From an uncultured Eggerthella sp. (GTDB lineage: Bacteria; Actinomycetota; Coriobacteriia; Coriobacteriales; Eggerthellaceae): a stretch of DNA of 64,000 nucleotides. The notes beneath the pieces are model-generated. The model did no database searches. It was not told the origin of the DNA and saw only the letters and a program-made list of their open reading frames with translations. The translations under genes were made by a program, and so were the position numbers. The stretch spans positions 33,581 to 97,580 of the forward strand of contig CAUHNN010000006.1 in NCBI GenBank assembly GCA_959607715.1. Reading direction: 5' to 3'. This document shows, piece by piece, positions 1 to 7,959 of the stretch (positions are counted from its first letter, which is position 1; every line of letters begins with the position of its first letter).

Positions 1-17
1 GTGCTAAGCGTGGGCAC
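1..17 (-). CDS. Start of the next gene of the FHA cluster (partial)
   Basis: Only the first five codons or so are in the window. On the minus strand an AAGGAG ribosome binding site (positions 30 to 25) overlaps the stop codon of fhaB and sits 7 nt before a GTG at 17-15, which opens a frame running off the left edge. In many Actinobacteria fhaB is followed by a PP2C-type Ser/Thr phosphatase gene (pstP), so that is the likeliest identity. This is inference from gene order, because no diagnostic residue is visible. Confidence 0.4.
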
Positions 18-28
18 GTTGGGACTCC

Positions 29-442
29 TTAGGCGAATCGGACGCGCATGGTCACGTCGCCGACTGCTATCTTGTCGCCGCTCTTGAGCGCGGTGGGTTC
101 AGAGATGTAGACGCCGTTGACGGCGGTGCCGTTGGTGGAGCCGAGATCCTCGATGAAGAGGTTCTGGCCCATCAGCACGAAGCGCGCATGGCGCGAGGAG
201 ACGTAGTCGGCCCCGATGACGATGTCGCTTCCCGGGCTGCGGCCGACGATGACCGGGCCGTGGACGGCGATCTGGACGCCGCGCAGCTCCTTGGGACCCT
301 GCTCGATGGCGACGGTCCAGGCCTTTTCCTTGCGTCGCTGGCCGCGGACCAGGCCGATTCCCGTTTTCATGATGGCGAAGAGGAACAGGTAGAGCAGCAC
401 GACGAAGAGAAGTCGGCCTATGAGGAGGATGATGTCGATCAC
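29..442 (-). CDS. fhaB: FhaB-like membrane-anchored FHA-domain protein
   Basis: 137 aa. One N-terminal hydrophobic segment (about residues 3-25) anchors the protein in the membrane. It is followed by a basic stretch and a C-terminal forkhead-associated domain (about 55-137). The FHA signature is visible as GRSPGSD, then SSRHAR, then DLGSTNGT-VNG, the residues that bind phosphothreonine. This is the layout of FhaB/FipA, which works with Ser/Thr kinases such as PknA/PknB and with cell-division and cell-wall enzymes. It lies downstream of fhaA on the same strand with a GC-rich hairpin between them, and its stop codon overlaps the ribosome binding site of the following gene. Family assignment is firm; the partner kinase is not in the window. 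Confidence 0.88.
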   Translation of the reverse strand: MIDIILLIGRLLFVVLLYLFLFAIMKTGIGLVRGQRRKEKAWTVAIEQGPKELRGVQIAVHGPVIVGRSPGSDIVIGADYVSSRHARFVLMGQNLFIEDLGSTNGTAVNGVYISEPTALKSGDKIAVGDVTMRVRFA

Positions 443-479
443 GGGGTGCCTATCTGAGTGGTTCGATCGGGTAATGAAA

Positions 480-511
480 GGGGCCGCGCGTTTTCGTGCG
501 CGGCCCCTTTT
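480..511 (-). terminator. Intercistronic hairpin between fhaA and fhaB
   Basis: A perfect 10-bp stem (480-489 with 498-507) closes an 8-nt loop and is flanked by T runs on both strands (TTTT on plus, TTTC on minus). It lies 9 nt after the fhaA stop codon and before fhaB. It could terminate part of the fhaA transcription or stabilise the upstream mRNA. The T run on the minus strand is short, so read-through into fhaB is likely. Confidence 0.6.
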
Positions 512-520
512 CGTTCGATG

Positions 521-1423
521 TTAATTGAAGGTGAAGAGGAACGTGGTGGTGCCGAGGGTCACGCGATCGCCTTCCTGGAGCATGATGGAGGCGATGTGGC
601 GCCCGTTGACGAGGGTGCCGTTGGTGGAGCCCAGATCGGCGATGCTCCATGCCCCCGCCGATTCACGGCGGATCTCGGCGTGGGTGCGGCTCACGTTGAG
701 ATCCTCTATGGCGATGTCGCTCGAGAGGGCGCGGCCCATCACGATGCGGTCCTGCGCAAGCGGGAAGGACCGGTTAGTGGTCAGGTCGATCAGGCGCGGC
801 TGCTGCTGGTTGGCGTGGCGTGCCGGCGCGGGGTAGGGCTGCTCGTCGAAGCGCATGGTCTGCGGAGCGGGCGCGACCTGCGGCATCGGTGCAGCCGGAA
901 CCTCGTCGTTCATGACGTCGATGCCGGACGAGGCGTAGTCGTTCTGACGGGGAGCAGCGGCCGGCGCCGGCGCGGGGCGCTGGGAGGGAAGCGGGGAGTG
1001 GGGCTGAAGGCCGTAGCGTTCCATTTCCTCTTCGCGCAGCTGCTCGATGATGGGGGCGGAGACAAGCTCGGCGATGATGTCGAACTTGCCCTGCTTCAGC
1101 TCGTCGTCGACGATGAAGCGCACGAGGGGCGCCCCATCCATGGCGAGGCCCATTTCCTGGGCCTTGGCGCGCAGGTAGGTTTCGGTTTCCCCGGCAAGCG
1201 TGGGGTAGTACCCGAAAAGACGCTCGTCGTCGTCGGGGTTGACCAAGACGGTGTAGAGGGTCGGCGCGAATTCCTTGCCGGCGCCTACCATCTTCTCGCG
1301 GCGCATCTGCTTCTCGGCCTTCTTCGCGATCTGGACGGGGCTGATGGGGGCGTCGAAGAACTTATCACCCATTCCTTCGAAGCCGTCTTCCATACGGCGT
1401 TCGAACTTCGAGAAAAACCCCAT
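521..1423 (-). CDS. fhaA: FhaA-like protein, DUF3662 plus FHA domain
   Basis: 300 aa. The N-terminal part (about 1-130) matches the DUF3662 domain of actinobacterial FhaA: an amphipathic start, a conserved KKAEKQM helix, then a small alpha/beta fold. A Pro/Ala/Gln-rich linker (about 140-210) leads to a C-terminal FHA domain (about 220-300) with GRALSSD, VSRTHAEI and DLGSTNGT-VNG. FhaA proteins are phosphothreonine readers that bind phosphorylated MviN/MurJ-type or PBP-type partners and restrain peptidoglycan synthesis at poles and septa (known for mycobacteria; inferred here). It is the first gene of the minus-strand fhaA-fhaB cluster. No transmembrane segment is seen. Confidence 0.9.
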   Translation of the reverse strand: MGFFSKFERRMEDGFEGMGDKFFDAPISPVQIAKKAEKQMRREKMVGAGKEFAPTLYTVLVNPDDDERLFGYYPTLAGETETYLRAKAQEMGLAMDGAPLVRFIVDDELKQGKFDIIAELVSAPIIEQLREEEMERYGLQPHSPLPSQRPAPAPAAAPRQNDYASSGIDVMNDEVPAAPMPQVAPAPQTMRFDEQPYPAPARHANQQQPRLIDLTTNRSFPLAQDRIVMGRALSSDIAIEDLNVSRTHAEIRRESAGAWSIADLGSTNGTLVNGRHIASIMLQEGDRVTLGTTTFLFTFN

Positions 1424-1686
1424 ACTGTACTCCTATCGCTTTTGCCTTGTGCGGCATGATGTTCCAACGTCCAATCATGCCATATTTGCAGGGAGAGGAA
1501 CAGTTTTTCACGCAAGCGTCATTTACTTGTGTCTCTATTTACCTGAATAGATCGACCCTGATGGGGCCGCGTCTTCTATCGGGGTGTTTGGCCTGCTGGG
1601 CATCGCGCGTGTATCGACGGAGGAAAAAGGCGCTTGCAACTGAAGATAAGGTGCGTTATTCTGTCACTCGCACTTTTGCTGCACAT

Positions 1687-1773
1687 GCGGGTGTGGCGGA
1701 ATTGGCAGACGCGTACGGTTCAGGTCCGTATGAGCTCCGGCTCATGAAGGTTCAAGTCCTTTCACCCGCACCA
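1687..1773 (+). tRNA. tRNA-Leu(CAG)
   Basis: 87 nt including an encoded CCA. The acceptor stem GCGGGTG (1687-1693) pairs with CACCCGC (1763-1769), A1770 is the discriminator and CCA follows. The anticodon loop TTCAGGT gives anticodon CAG at 1721-1723, which reads CTG leucine codons. A long variable arm with its own stem (GAGC/GCTC) makes it a class II tRNA, as expected for leucine. A T-loop with TTCAAGT is present. It stands alone, followed at once by its own terminator. Confidence 0.97.
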
Positions 1774-1782
1774 TTTGAGTTT

Positions 1783-1808
1783 AAGCATCCCTTCGGGGGT
1801 GCTTTTTT
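1783..1808 (+). terminator. Rho-independent terminator of tRNA-Leu
   Basis: AAGCATCCC (1783-1791) pairs with GGGGTGCTT (1796-1804) around a TTCG tetraloop and runs into six T residues (1803-1808). It starts 9 nt after the tRNA CCA end, a strong factor-independent terminator. Confidence 0.92.
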
Positions 1809-1865
1809 GTATCATGGAGCGCGTTATCTTTTTTTGTGTGCACAATTCGTTAGGAGCGCAAGCCA

Positions 1866-3032
1866 ATGAAGCACATCCATTGCCTGAACAACATCTCTTC
1901 CCATGGCACCGACCTGCTCGATCCCGAGAAATACGTCCTCACCGACTCGTTCGACGAGGCTGAGGGCATTCTGGTTCGCAGTGCGGCAATGCACGATATG
2001 GAGTTCCCCGCAGGCCTGCGCGCAATCGCACGTGCCGGTGCGGGCGTCAACAACATTCCCCTCGAGCGCTGCGCCGACGAGGGCATCGTCGTTTTCAACA
2101 CCCCCGGCGCGAACGCCAACGCCGTCAAGGAGATCGTCTTGATGTCGCTTCTGCTCGGCAGCCGCGGCATCCTCGGCGGCATCGAGTGGTGCCGTGCGAA
2201 CGCCGACAACGACAACATCGCCAAGGACGCCGAGAAGGCCAAGAAGAAGTTCGCCGGTCATGAGATCAAGGGCAAGAAGCTCGGTGTTATCGGCCTCGGC
2301 GCCATTGGAGCCGAAGTCGCCAACGCCGCCGTCGAGCTGGGCATGGACGTCTACGGCTACGACCCCTTTGTCTCGGTCAGCGCCGCATGGAAGATCTCGA
2401 GCCCCGTTCACCACATCACCGACCTCGCCGACATCTTCCGCACCTGCGACTACATCACCATCCACGTGCCGGCCGTCAAGGACACCATCGGCATGATCGG
2501 CGCGCACGAGTGCTCCATGATGAAGGAGGGCGTCGTCCTGCTCAACTTCTCGCGTGACACCCTGGTCGACAACGCCGCGCTTTCCGTCGTCCTCGATTCG
2601 GGTCGCGTGAAGGCCTACATCACCGACTTCGCCACCCCTGAGGTCATGAAGATGAAGAACGCCGTCGTCCTGCCCCACTTGGGCGCATCCACGGCTGAGG
2701 CCGAGGACAACTGCGCGATCATGGCCGTCCGCGAGATGACCGACTACTTCGAGAACGGCAACATCACCAACTCTGTGAATTATCCCGCGCTCGACATGGG
2801 CGTCTGCCCCGAGGGCATGACGCGCATCTCGCTTCTTCACAAGAACGTTCCCAACATGATCGGTCAGATCACCAATGTGTTGGGTGCCGAGAGCGTCAAC
2901 ATCGCCAATCTCTCGAACAAGGCGCGCGGCAATTACGCCTATACCATGATCGACCTCGACCAGGAGCCCTCCGAGGAGGTCATCGCGAGCCTTCGCGCGA
3001 TCGAGGGCGTCCGTCGCCTGCGCCTGATCTAG
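1866..3032 (+). CDS. serA: D-3-phosphoglycerate dehydrogenase family protein with ACT domain
   Basis: 388 aa, D-2-hydroxyacid dehydrogenase fold. The NAD-binding motif GLGAIG is at about residues 143-148, an arginine in NFSRD occupies the substrate-binding Arg position, and PHLGAST carries the catalytic His. A C-terminal ACT-like domain (about 312-388, beginning RISLLHKNVPNMIGQI) suggests serine binding and feedback inhibition. It is shorter than the roughly 530-aa actinobacterial SerA because it lacks the intervening ASB domain, matching the compact PGDH type. Expected reaction: 3-phosphoglycerate to 3-phosphohydroxypyruvate, the first step of serine synthesis. No serB or serC is adjacent, so another hydroxyacid substrate is not excluded. 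The start has TAGGAG about 9 nt upstream. Confidence 0.82.
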   Translation: MKHIHCLNNISSHGTDLLDPEKYVLTDSFDEAEGILVRSAAMHDMEFPAGLRAIARAGAGVNNIPLERCADEGIVVFNTPGANANAVKEIVLMSLLLGSRGILGGIEWCRANADNDNIAKDAEKAKKKFAGHEIKGKKLGVIGLGAIGAEVANAAVELGMDVYGYDPFVSVSAAWKISSPVHHITDLADIFRTCDYITIHVPAVKDTIGMIGAHECSMMKEGVVLLNFSRDTLVDNAALSVVLDSGRVKAYITDFATPEVMKMKNAVVLPHLGASTAEAEDNCAIMAVREMTDYFENGNITNSVNYPALDMGVCPEGMTRISLLHKNVPNMIGQITNVLGAESVNIANLSNKARGNYAYTMIDLDQEPSEEVIASLRAIEGVRRLRLI

Positions 3033-3059
3033 CGGGCGCACCGTCGGTTCTTTCGGGAA

Positions 3060-3081
3060 GGGAGGCTTCGGCCTCCCTTTT
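3060..3081 (+). terminator. Rho-independent terminator after the PGDH gene
   Basis: GGGAGGC (3060-3066) pairs with GCCTCCC (3071-3077) around a TTCG loop, followed by TTTT. It begins 28 nt after the stop codon. Confidence 0.88.
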
Positions 3082-3117
3082 CTCATACGCATCGGTTGCA
3101 AGGAAAAGGGAGGTCAG

Positions 3118-3942
3118 ATGGGGACCGGATCGAAGAGGGACGGCGGTTTCGTGTCGTCGATCGTCAAGAACGCCCAGGCAAGGCCGGGCGTCTTCGCGGT
3201 ATATCTGATCGCGCGTGTGGGCCTTGTGATCCTGCTCGTCGAATGCGTGTTGGCCGGGCGCTACGAGTACGCGCTTCTGTGCGTCTTGGTGGCGGCGCTT
3301 CTGTACGTGCCCGACTTCATTGAGCGCAAGATGTCGGTTGAGCTGCCCGACGTTCTCGAGATCATAATCATCTTCTTCATCATCGCCGCTGAAGTGCTCG
3401 GGGAAATGGGCTCTTTCTACGTGAAGATCCCGTACTGGGATACCATGCTCCATACGCTCTGGGGTTTCCTTGCTGCGGGCATCGGTTTTTCGCTCGTCGA
3501 TATACTTAACCGCAGCGACTCAACGAGCCTCAATCTGACGCCTTTGTTCATGGCCGTGGTGGCGTTTTGCTTCTCCATGTCCGTCGGCGCGCTGTGGGAG
3601 CTGTTCGAGTACGCGATGGACAGCTTCCTTGGTTTCGACATGCAGAAGGACACCTGGGTAACGGCGTTCGGGTCGGTTGCGCTCGACCCCACCAACAGCA
3701 ACGTCGTCGTTCCCGTGACGGACATCGCCTCCACGCAGATCACGCTTGCGTCGGGCGAGGTGATCGTGCTTGACGGCTACCTCGACATCGGGATCCACGA
3801 CAGCATGGCCGACCTGTTCGTCAACATGATCGGCGCTTCGGTGTTTTCCCTCATCGGCTTCGCCTTCGTGAAGGGCCAGGGAAGAAGCGGAAAGCGGAGC
3901 TTGGCGCGCCATTTCATTCCGCGCGTGAAGAAGGGGGACTAG
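3118..3942 (+). CDS. YjdF/DUF2238-like integral membrane protein
   Basis: 274 aa with roughly six hydrophobic segments (about 27-45, 49-63, 79-94, 113-128, 145-160 and 235-250). It carries three spaced polar motifs typical of the YjdF (DUF2238) group: YWDTMLH-GF in the middle, GALWELFEY after it, and DSMADLFVNMIGA near the C-terminus. These conserved Asp/His/Glu residues inside membrane helices suggest a metal- or substrate-binding site, but no biochemical function is established for the family. The ATG at 3118 follows GGGAGGT by a few bases. It converges on rnhA. The cytoplasmic C-terminal tail is strongly basic. Confidence 0.68.
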   Translation: MGTGSKRDGGFVSSIVKNAQARPGVFAVYLIARVGLVILLVECVLAGRYEYALLCVLVAALLYVPDFIERKMSVELPDVLEIIIIFFIIAAEVLGEMGSFYVKIPYWDTMLHTLWGFLAAGIGFSLVDILNRSDSTSLNLTPLFMAVVAFCFSMSVGALWELFEYAMDSFLGFDMQKDTWVTAFGSVALDPTNSNVVVPVTDIASTQITLASGEVIVLDGYLDIGIHDSMADLFVNMIGASVFSLIGFAFVKGQGRSGKRSLARHFIPRVKKGD

Positions 3943-3951
3943 CCCAGGCGG

Positions 3952-4434
<483 letters not shown>

Positions 4435-4483
4435 GTGGTTCGGTTCCTTTCGGGGCGCGCGGATGAGCGCAGGTGGTCTTCGT

Positions 4484-5065
4484 TTACTTGCAGGCGCGTT
4501 CGATCAGGCGGCGCAGCTCATCGAATCCGGTGCCCTTTTCCGACGAGCACACGACGATCTCGATGTCCGAGGGGAGGTCGAGCTGCTTGCGGATGGCCGC
4601 TTTCTGCTTGGCCGCGGCGCTGCGGCTGACCTTGTCGGCTTTGGTGAGCGCGATGATGAACGGCAGCTGGCATTCGCGAAGGAACGCGACCATCTGCTCG
4701 TCGAGCTTGGTGGCGGGGTGGCGGATGTCGATGAGGGAAACGACGAGGGCGTAGTAGCGGTACTGGTCGAAGTACCCGTCGATCATCTCTGCCCAGCGGG
4801 CCTTTTCCGACTTCGCGACTTTGGCGTAGCCGTAGCCGGGCAGGTCGACGAAGTGGATTTCGTCGGTGACGAAGAAGTTGATGGTGCTCGTTTTGCCGGG
4901 CATCTGCGATACCTTGGCGAGTTTCTTGCGGTTGAAGAGGCGGTTGATCAAAGACGACTTGCCGACGTTCGATCGGCCGACGAAGGACACCTCGGGATGC
5001 GTCGACGGGGGGATCTGGGCCGAGGTGCCGTAGGCTCCCTTGAATTCGACGAGGTTGTAGTTCAT
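4484..5065 (-). CDS. ysxC: Ribosome-biogenesis GTPase YsxC/EngB
   Basis: 193 aa, the full family length. The G1 motif GRSNVGKSS, G3 DLPGYGYA and G4 TKADK are in order, with KTSTINFF giving the switch-I threonine region. EngB/YsxC GTPases act late in 50S ribosomal subunit assembly and are usually essential. The gene is followed by rnhA. The start MNYNLVEFKG has GGAGAG just upstream on the minus strand. Confidence 0.95.
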   Translation of the reverse strand: MNYNLVEFKGAYGTSAQIPPSTHPEVSFVGRSNVGKSSLINRLFNRKKLAKVSQMPGKTSTINFFVTDEIHFVDLPGYGYAKVAKSEKARWAEMIDGYFDQYRYYALVVSLIDIRHPATKLDEQMVAFLRECQLPFIIALTKADKVSRSAAAKQKAAIRKQLDLPSDIEIVVCSSEKGTGFDELRRLIERACK

Positions 5066-5246
5066 GTTCTCTCCGCTTCGGTTCGGTTTGGATTATCAAT
5101 GATACCTTCGCCGGTCGTTGCTGCGAACGGGGATAATGGATGACCAAACGACAAACACGTATGCGCCTGGTTCGGGGCGCCGATGGCCTTGCGTCGTTTC
5201 CGCCCGCATTCTCGGGCGGATGCACCGGGCAAGATAGGAGCGTTCG

Positions 5247-6008
5247 ATGGATCAGGCCGAGCAGGTTGTGAGGGCCATCACGGGCGGTGATCTGCTCGCT
5301 AAGGTGGTCGTGGCCGTGGTCATCGTCGCCATCACGGCGGCGGTGTCGCATCTTCTGGTGAAGTGGCTGCGCCATATCATGAGCAAGGATAGCAACCAGA
5401 TCCCCCAAAGCTCCATTTTCGTGAACATCGTGCGCGGCATCGTGTGGGGCATCGGAGCCTGCTTCGTGCTCGACGCCTGCTTCGGCGTGAACATGTCAGC
5501 GCTCATCGCGGCGCTCGGCGTCGGCGGCATCGCCATCTCCCTGGGTTTCCAGGACACGCTTTCCAACCTCATCGGCGGCACGCAGATATCGCTCATGCGC
5601 ATCGTCTCGCCTGGCGACAACATACAGGTGGGCTCCAGCAAGGGCGTGGTGCAGGACGTGACCTGGCGCCATGCGACCATCAAGAACCGTCTGGGCGAAA
5701 CGGTGATCATCCCGAATTCGGTCATCTCCAAGAACGCGGTGGTCCACCTTCCGCCGGTTGAGCGCCTGTCCGTGCCGTTTATGGTGACGGGCCATGGTGA
5801 TCTGGACGCCGTGGCGGATCGGGTGCGGAAAACGGCGCGCGAGACCGCGCTCGAGTTCGCTGGCGTCGTCGAGGACCCGACGGTCCTGTTCACGGAAATC
5901 ACCGCCGAGGGACTGGTGGGCAAGGTGGTCCTCGAGATCGACGACGCCGCCCAGGCGACGCCGGTGTCCGACGCCATCACGCGTGCCATCGCGCCTCTCG
6001 TTCGCTAG
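5247..6008 (+). CDS. mscS: Small-conductance mechanosensitive channel (MscS family)
   Basis: 253 aa, a compact three-helix MscS. TM1 is about 15-37, TM2 about 55-73 and TM3 about 76-110. The pore-lining TM3 shows the Gly/Ala pattern of the family (LGVGGIAISLGFQDTLSNLIGG), followed by the beta domain (about 115-165) starting PGDNIQVG and a C-terminal alpha/beta domain. Known role: a tension-gated inner-membrane pore that releases solutes on hypo-osmotic shock. TAGGAG lies 8 nt before the ATG. A GC-rich inverted repeat (CCCGC/GCGGG) at about 5200-5220 precedes it and may be a leader hairpin. Confidence 0.9.
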   Translation: MDQAEQVVRAITGGDLLAKVVVAVVIVAITAAVSHLLVKWLRHIMSKDSNQIPQSSIFVNIVRGIVWGIGACFVLDACFGVNMSALIAALGVGGIAISLGFQDTLSNLIGGTQISLMRIVSPGDNIQVGSSKGVVQDVTWRHATIKNRLGETVIIPNSVISKNAVVHLPPVERLSVPFMVTGHGDLDAVADRVRKTARETALEFAGVVEDPTVLFTEITAEGLVGKVVLEIDDAAQATPVSDAITRAIAPLVR

Positions 6009-6157
6009 AACGCGTCTCTGTGCGCAATCCCCCTCATTTCCCCTCGCGGCTTCTTTATGTGCGGATGCGAGCGCAAGGGGCGTATTTGCTATCATGGGAA
6101 CGTTCTGGAGGCGTTTGGCCGCGCAGGCTGGGCGCGTATGAAGACGAAGGAATGTCC

Positions 6158-6466
6158 ATGACGCAACATCTCACTGAAAAGGACGTGCGCGACATCGCCA
6201 CGTACGCCCGCATCGGGCTCAACGATGAAGAAGTCACGGCGATGACCGCCGACCTGAACAGCATCATCGAGAGCCTGAAGCCCATCACCGAATACGACCT
6301 CGATGGAGTGGAGCCCACGTTCCATCCGATCGGAAGCCTTTCCAATGTCATGAGGGAAGACGTCGAGGGCGAAAGCTTCACTCAGGAAGTGGCCCTGTCC
6401 AACGCGCCCAAGCAGCAGGACGGCAGCTTCCTCATCCCCGCGATTCTCGGTGGAGGTGACCAGTAA
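6158..6466 (+). CDS. gatC: Asp/Glu-tRNA amidotransferase subunit C
   Basis: 102 aa. GatC acts as the clamp that holds GatA and GatB together in the amidotransferase that converts Glu-tRNA(Gln) and Asp-tRNA(Asn) to the amidated forms. The conserved start (LTEKDVRDIATYARIGL) and the YDLDGVEPTFHPI-REDV block are present. Two in-frame ATGs occur, at 6152 and 6158; 6158 is chosen because GAAGGA then sits 7 nt upstream. The stop codon overlaps the gatA ATG by one base (TAATG), so the two are translationally coupled. A TATCAT -10-like element lies at 6090-6095. Confidence 0.93.
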   Translation: MTQHLTEKDVRDIATYARIGLNDEEVTAMTADLNSIIESLKPITEYDLDGVEPTFHPIGSLSNVMREDVEGESFTQEVALSNAPKQQDGSFLIPAILGGGDQ

Positions 6467-7959
6467 TGAGCAAGGCGTTTTCCGAATTCTCCGTCGCCGA
6501 GATCCAGGAGGGTTTGGCCTCCGGCGATTTCAGCGCAACCGAAGTGGCCAAGGACTCCCTTGGACGCATCGCGTCGGCCGACCAGGCCGTCCATGCCTAC
6601 CTCGAGGTGACCGAAGAGGCGGCACTCGCCGCTGCCGCGCGCATCGACGCCGCCATTGTCGAGGGCGACCTCGAGAAGCTCGGCCCCCTGGCGGGCGTCC
6701 CTGTGGCTTTCAAGGACAACATGAACATGACGGGAACGCACACCACCTGTTCTTCTCGCATGCTTGAAAACTACGTTTCCCCCTATACCGCGACCTGCGT
6801 CGACAAGATCATCCAGGCCGGCGGTATCCCGCTTGGCAAGCTGAACATGGACGAATTCGCCTTCGGTTCCTCCACGGAGACCTCCGCATTCGGCCGCACG
6901 TTCAACCCCTGGGACCTTGAGCGCGTTCCGGGCGGCTCTTCGGGCGGTTCGGCCGCTGCCGTCGCCGCGGGCCTCGCCACGCTCACCCTCGGTTCCGACA
7001 CGGGCGGATCCATCCGTCAGCCCGGCAGCTTCTGCGGCGTCGTCGCCGTGAAGCCCACCTACGGCGTGGTTTCCCGCTACGGCGTCGTCGCCTTCGGCAG
7101 CTCGCTCGACCAGGTGGGCCCCTTCGCCCGCAGCGTCGAGGACGCGGCGCTCGCCATGAACGCCCTTGCCGGCCATGATCCTCTTGACTGCACAAGCCAG
7201 CCGGTCTCCACCGACTTCACTGTCAACCTTGCCGAAGGCGTGAGCGGTATGCGTATCGGCGTCGTCCCCGCCTTCATGGAGGCCGAGGGCCTCGATGCCG
7301 AGGTCCGCGCGAAGGTGACCGAGGCCATCGAGCATCTGCGCTCCCTCGGCGCCGAGATCGTCGAGGTCGAGCTCCCCAATGCGCAGGCGGCCATGAGCGC
7401 CTATTACGTTCTCGGTCCCTGCGAGGCGTTCTCGAACCTGGCTCGCTTCGACTCGGTGCGCTACGGCTACTGCGACCCTGGTCATAAAGACCTCGGCGGC
7501 CAGTACGAGGCGTCCCGCTCTGGCGGCTTCGGCCCCGAGGCCCGTCGTCGCATCATGCTCGGCAGCTACCTGCTGTCCGCCGGCGTCTACGAGAAGTATT
7601 ACTACCCTGCTCAGCAGGTCCGCACGCTGATCACCCAGGATTACGTGAAGGCCTACGAGAAGGTCGACTGCATCGTGGCCCCCGTCAGCCCGCGCACGGC
7701 ATTCAAGTTCGGCGAGATGGCCGACCCCACGTCCATGTACCTGTCCGATATGTTCACCATCTCGATCAACATCGCCGGCAACGGCGGCATGAGCATGCCG
7801 GTCGGCCTCGGCGCCGATTCGGGATTGCCGGTGGGCGTCCAGCTGATCAGTCCGGCGTTCAAGGACGAGAACATGCTGCGCGTGGCCGCGGCTCTGGAGA
7901 CGGTGTACGGACCGGCGCCCGTTGCGCCTGCATTCGCCGACGGAAAGGTAGGTGCCTAA
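6466..7959 (+). CDS. gatA: Asp/Glu-tRNA amidotransferase subunit A
   Basis: 497 aa, amidase-signature enzyme. The Ser-cis-Ser-Lys triad is visible: Lys in VAFKDNM, the cis-Ser in GSDTGGSIRQP and the neighbouring Ser-rich loop GGSSGGSAA. It releases ammonia from glutamine and channels it to GatB. It is the middle gene of gatCAB, overlapping gatC by one base and followed directly by gatB with no gap. The presence of the complex implies that this organism makes Gln-tRNA and/or Asn-tRNA by transamidation. Confidence 0.97.
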   Translation: MSKAFSEFSVAEIQEGLASGDFSATEVAKDSLGRIASADQAVHAYLEVTEEAALAAAARIDAAIVEGDLEKLGPLAGVPVAFKDNMNMTGTHTTCSSRMLENYVSPYTATCVDKIIQAGGIPLGKLNMDEFAFGSSTETSAFGRTFNPWDLERVPGGSSGGSAAAVAAGLATLTLGSDTGGSIRQPGSFCGVVAVKPTYGVVSRYGVVAFGSSLDQVGPFARSVEDAALAMNALAGHDPLDCTSQPVSTDFTVNLAEGVSGMRIGVVPAFMEAEGLDAEVRAKVTEAIEHLRSLGAEIVEVELPNAQAAMSAYYVLGPCEAFSNLARFDSVRYGYCDPGHKDLGGQYEASRSGGFGPEARRRIMLGSYLLSAGVYEKYYYPAQQVRTLITQDYVKAYEKVDCIVAPVSPRTAFKFGEMADPTSMYLSDMFTISINIAGNGGMSMPVGLGADSGLPVGVQLISPAFKDENMLRVAAALETVYGPAPVAPAFADGKVGA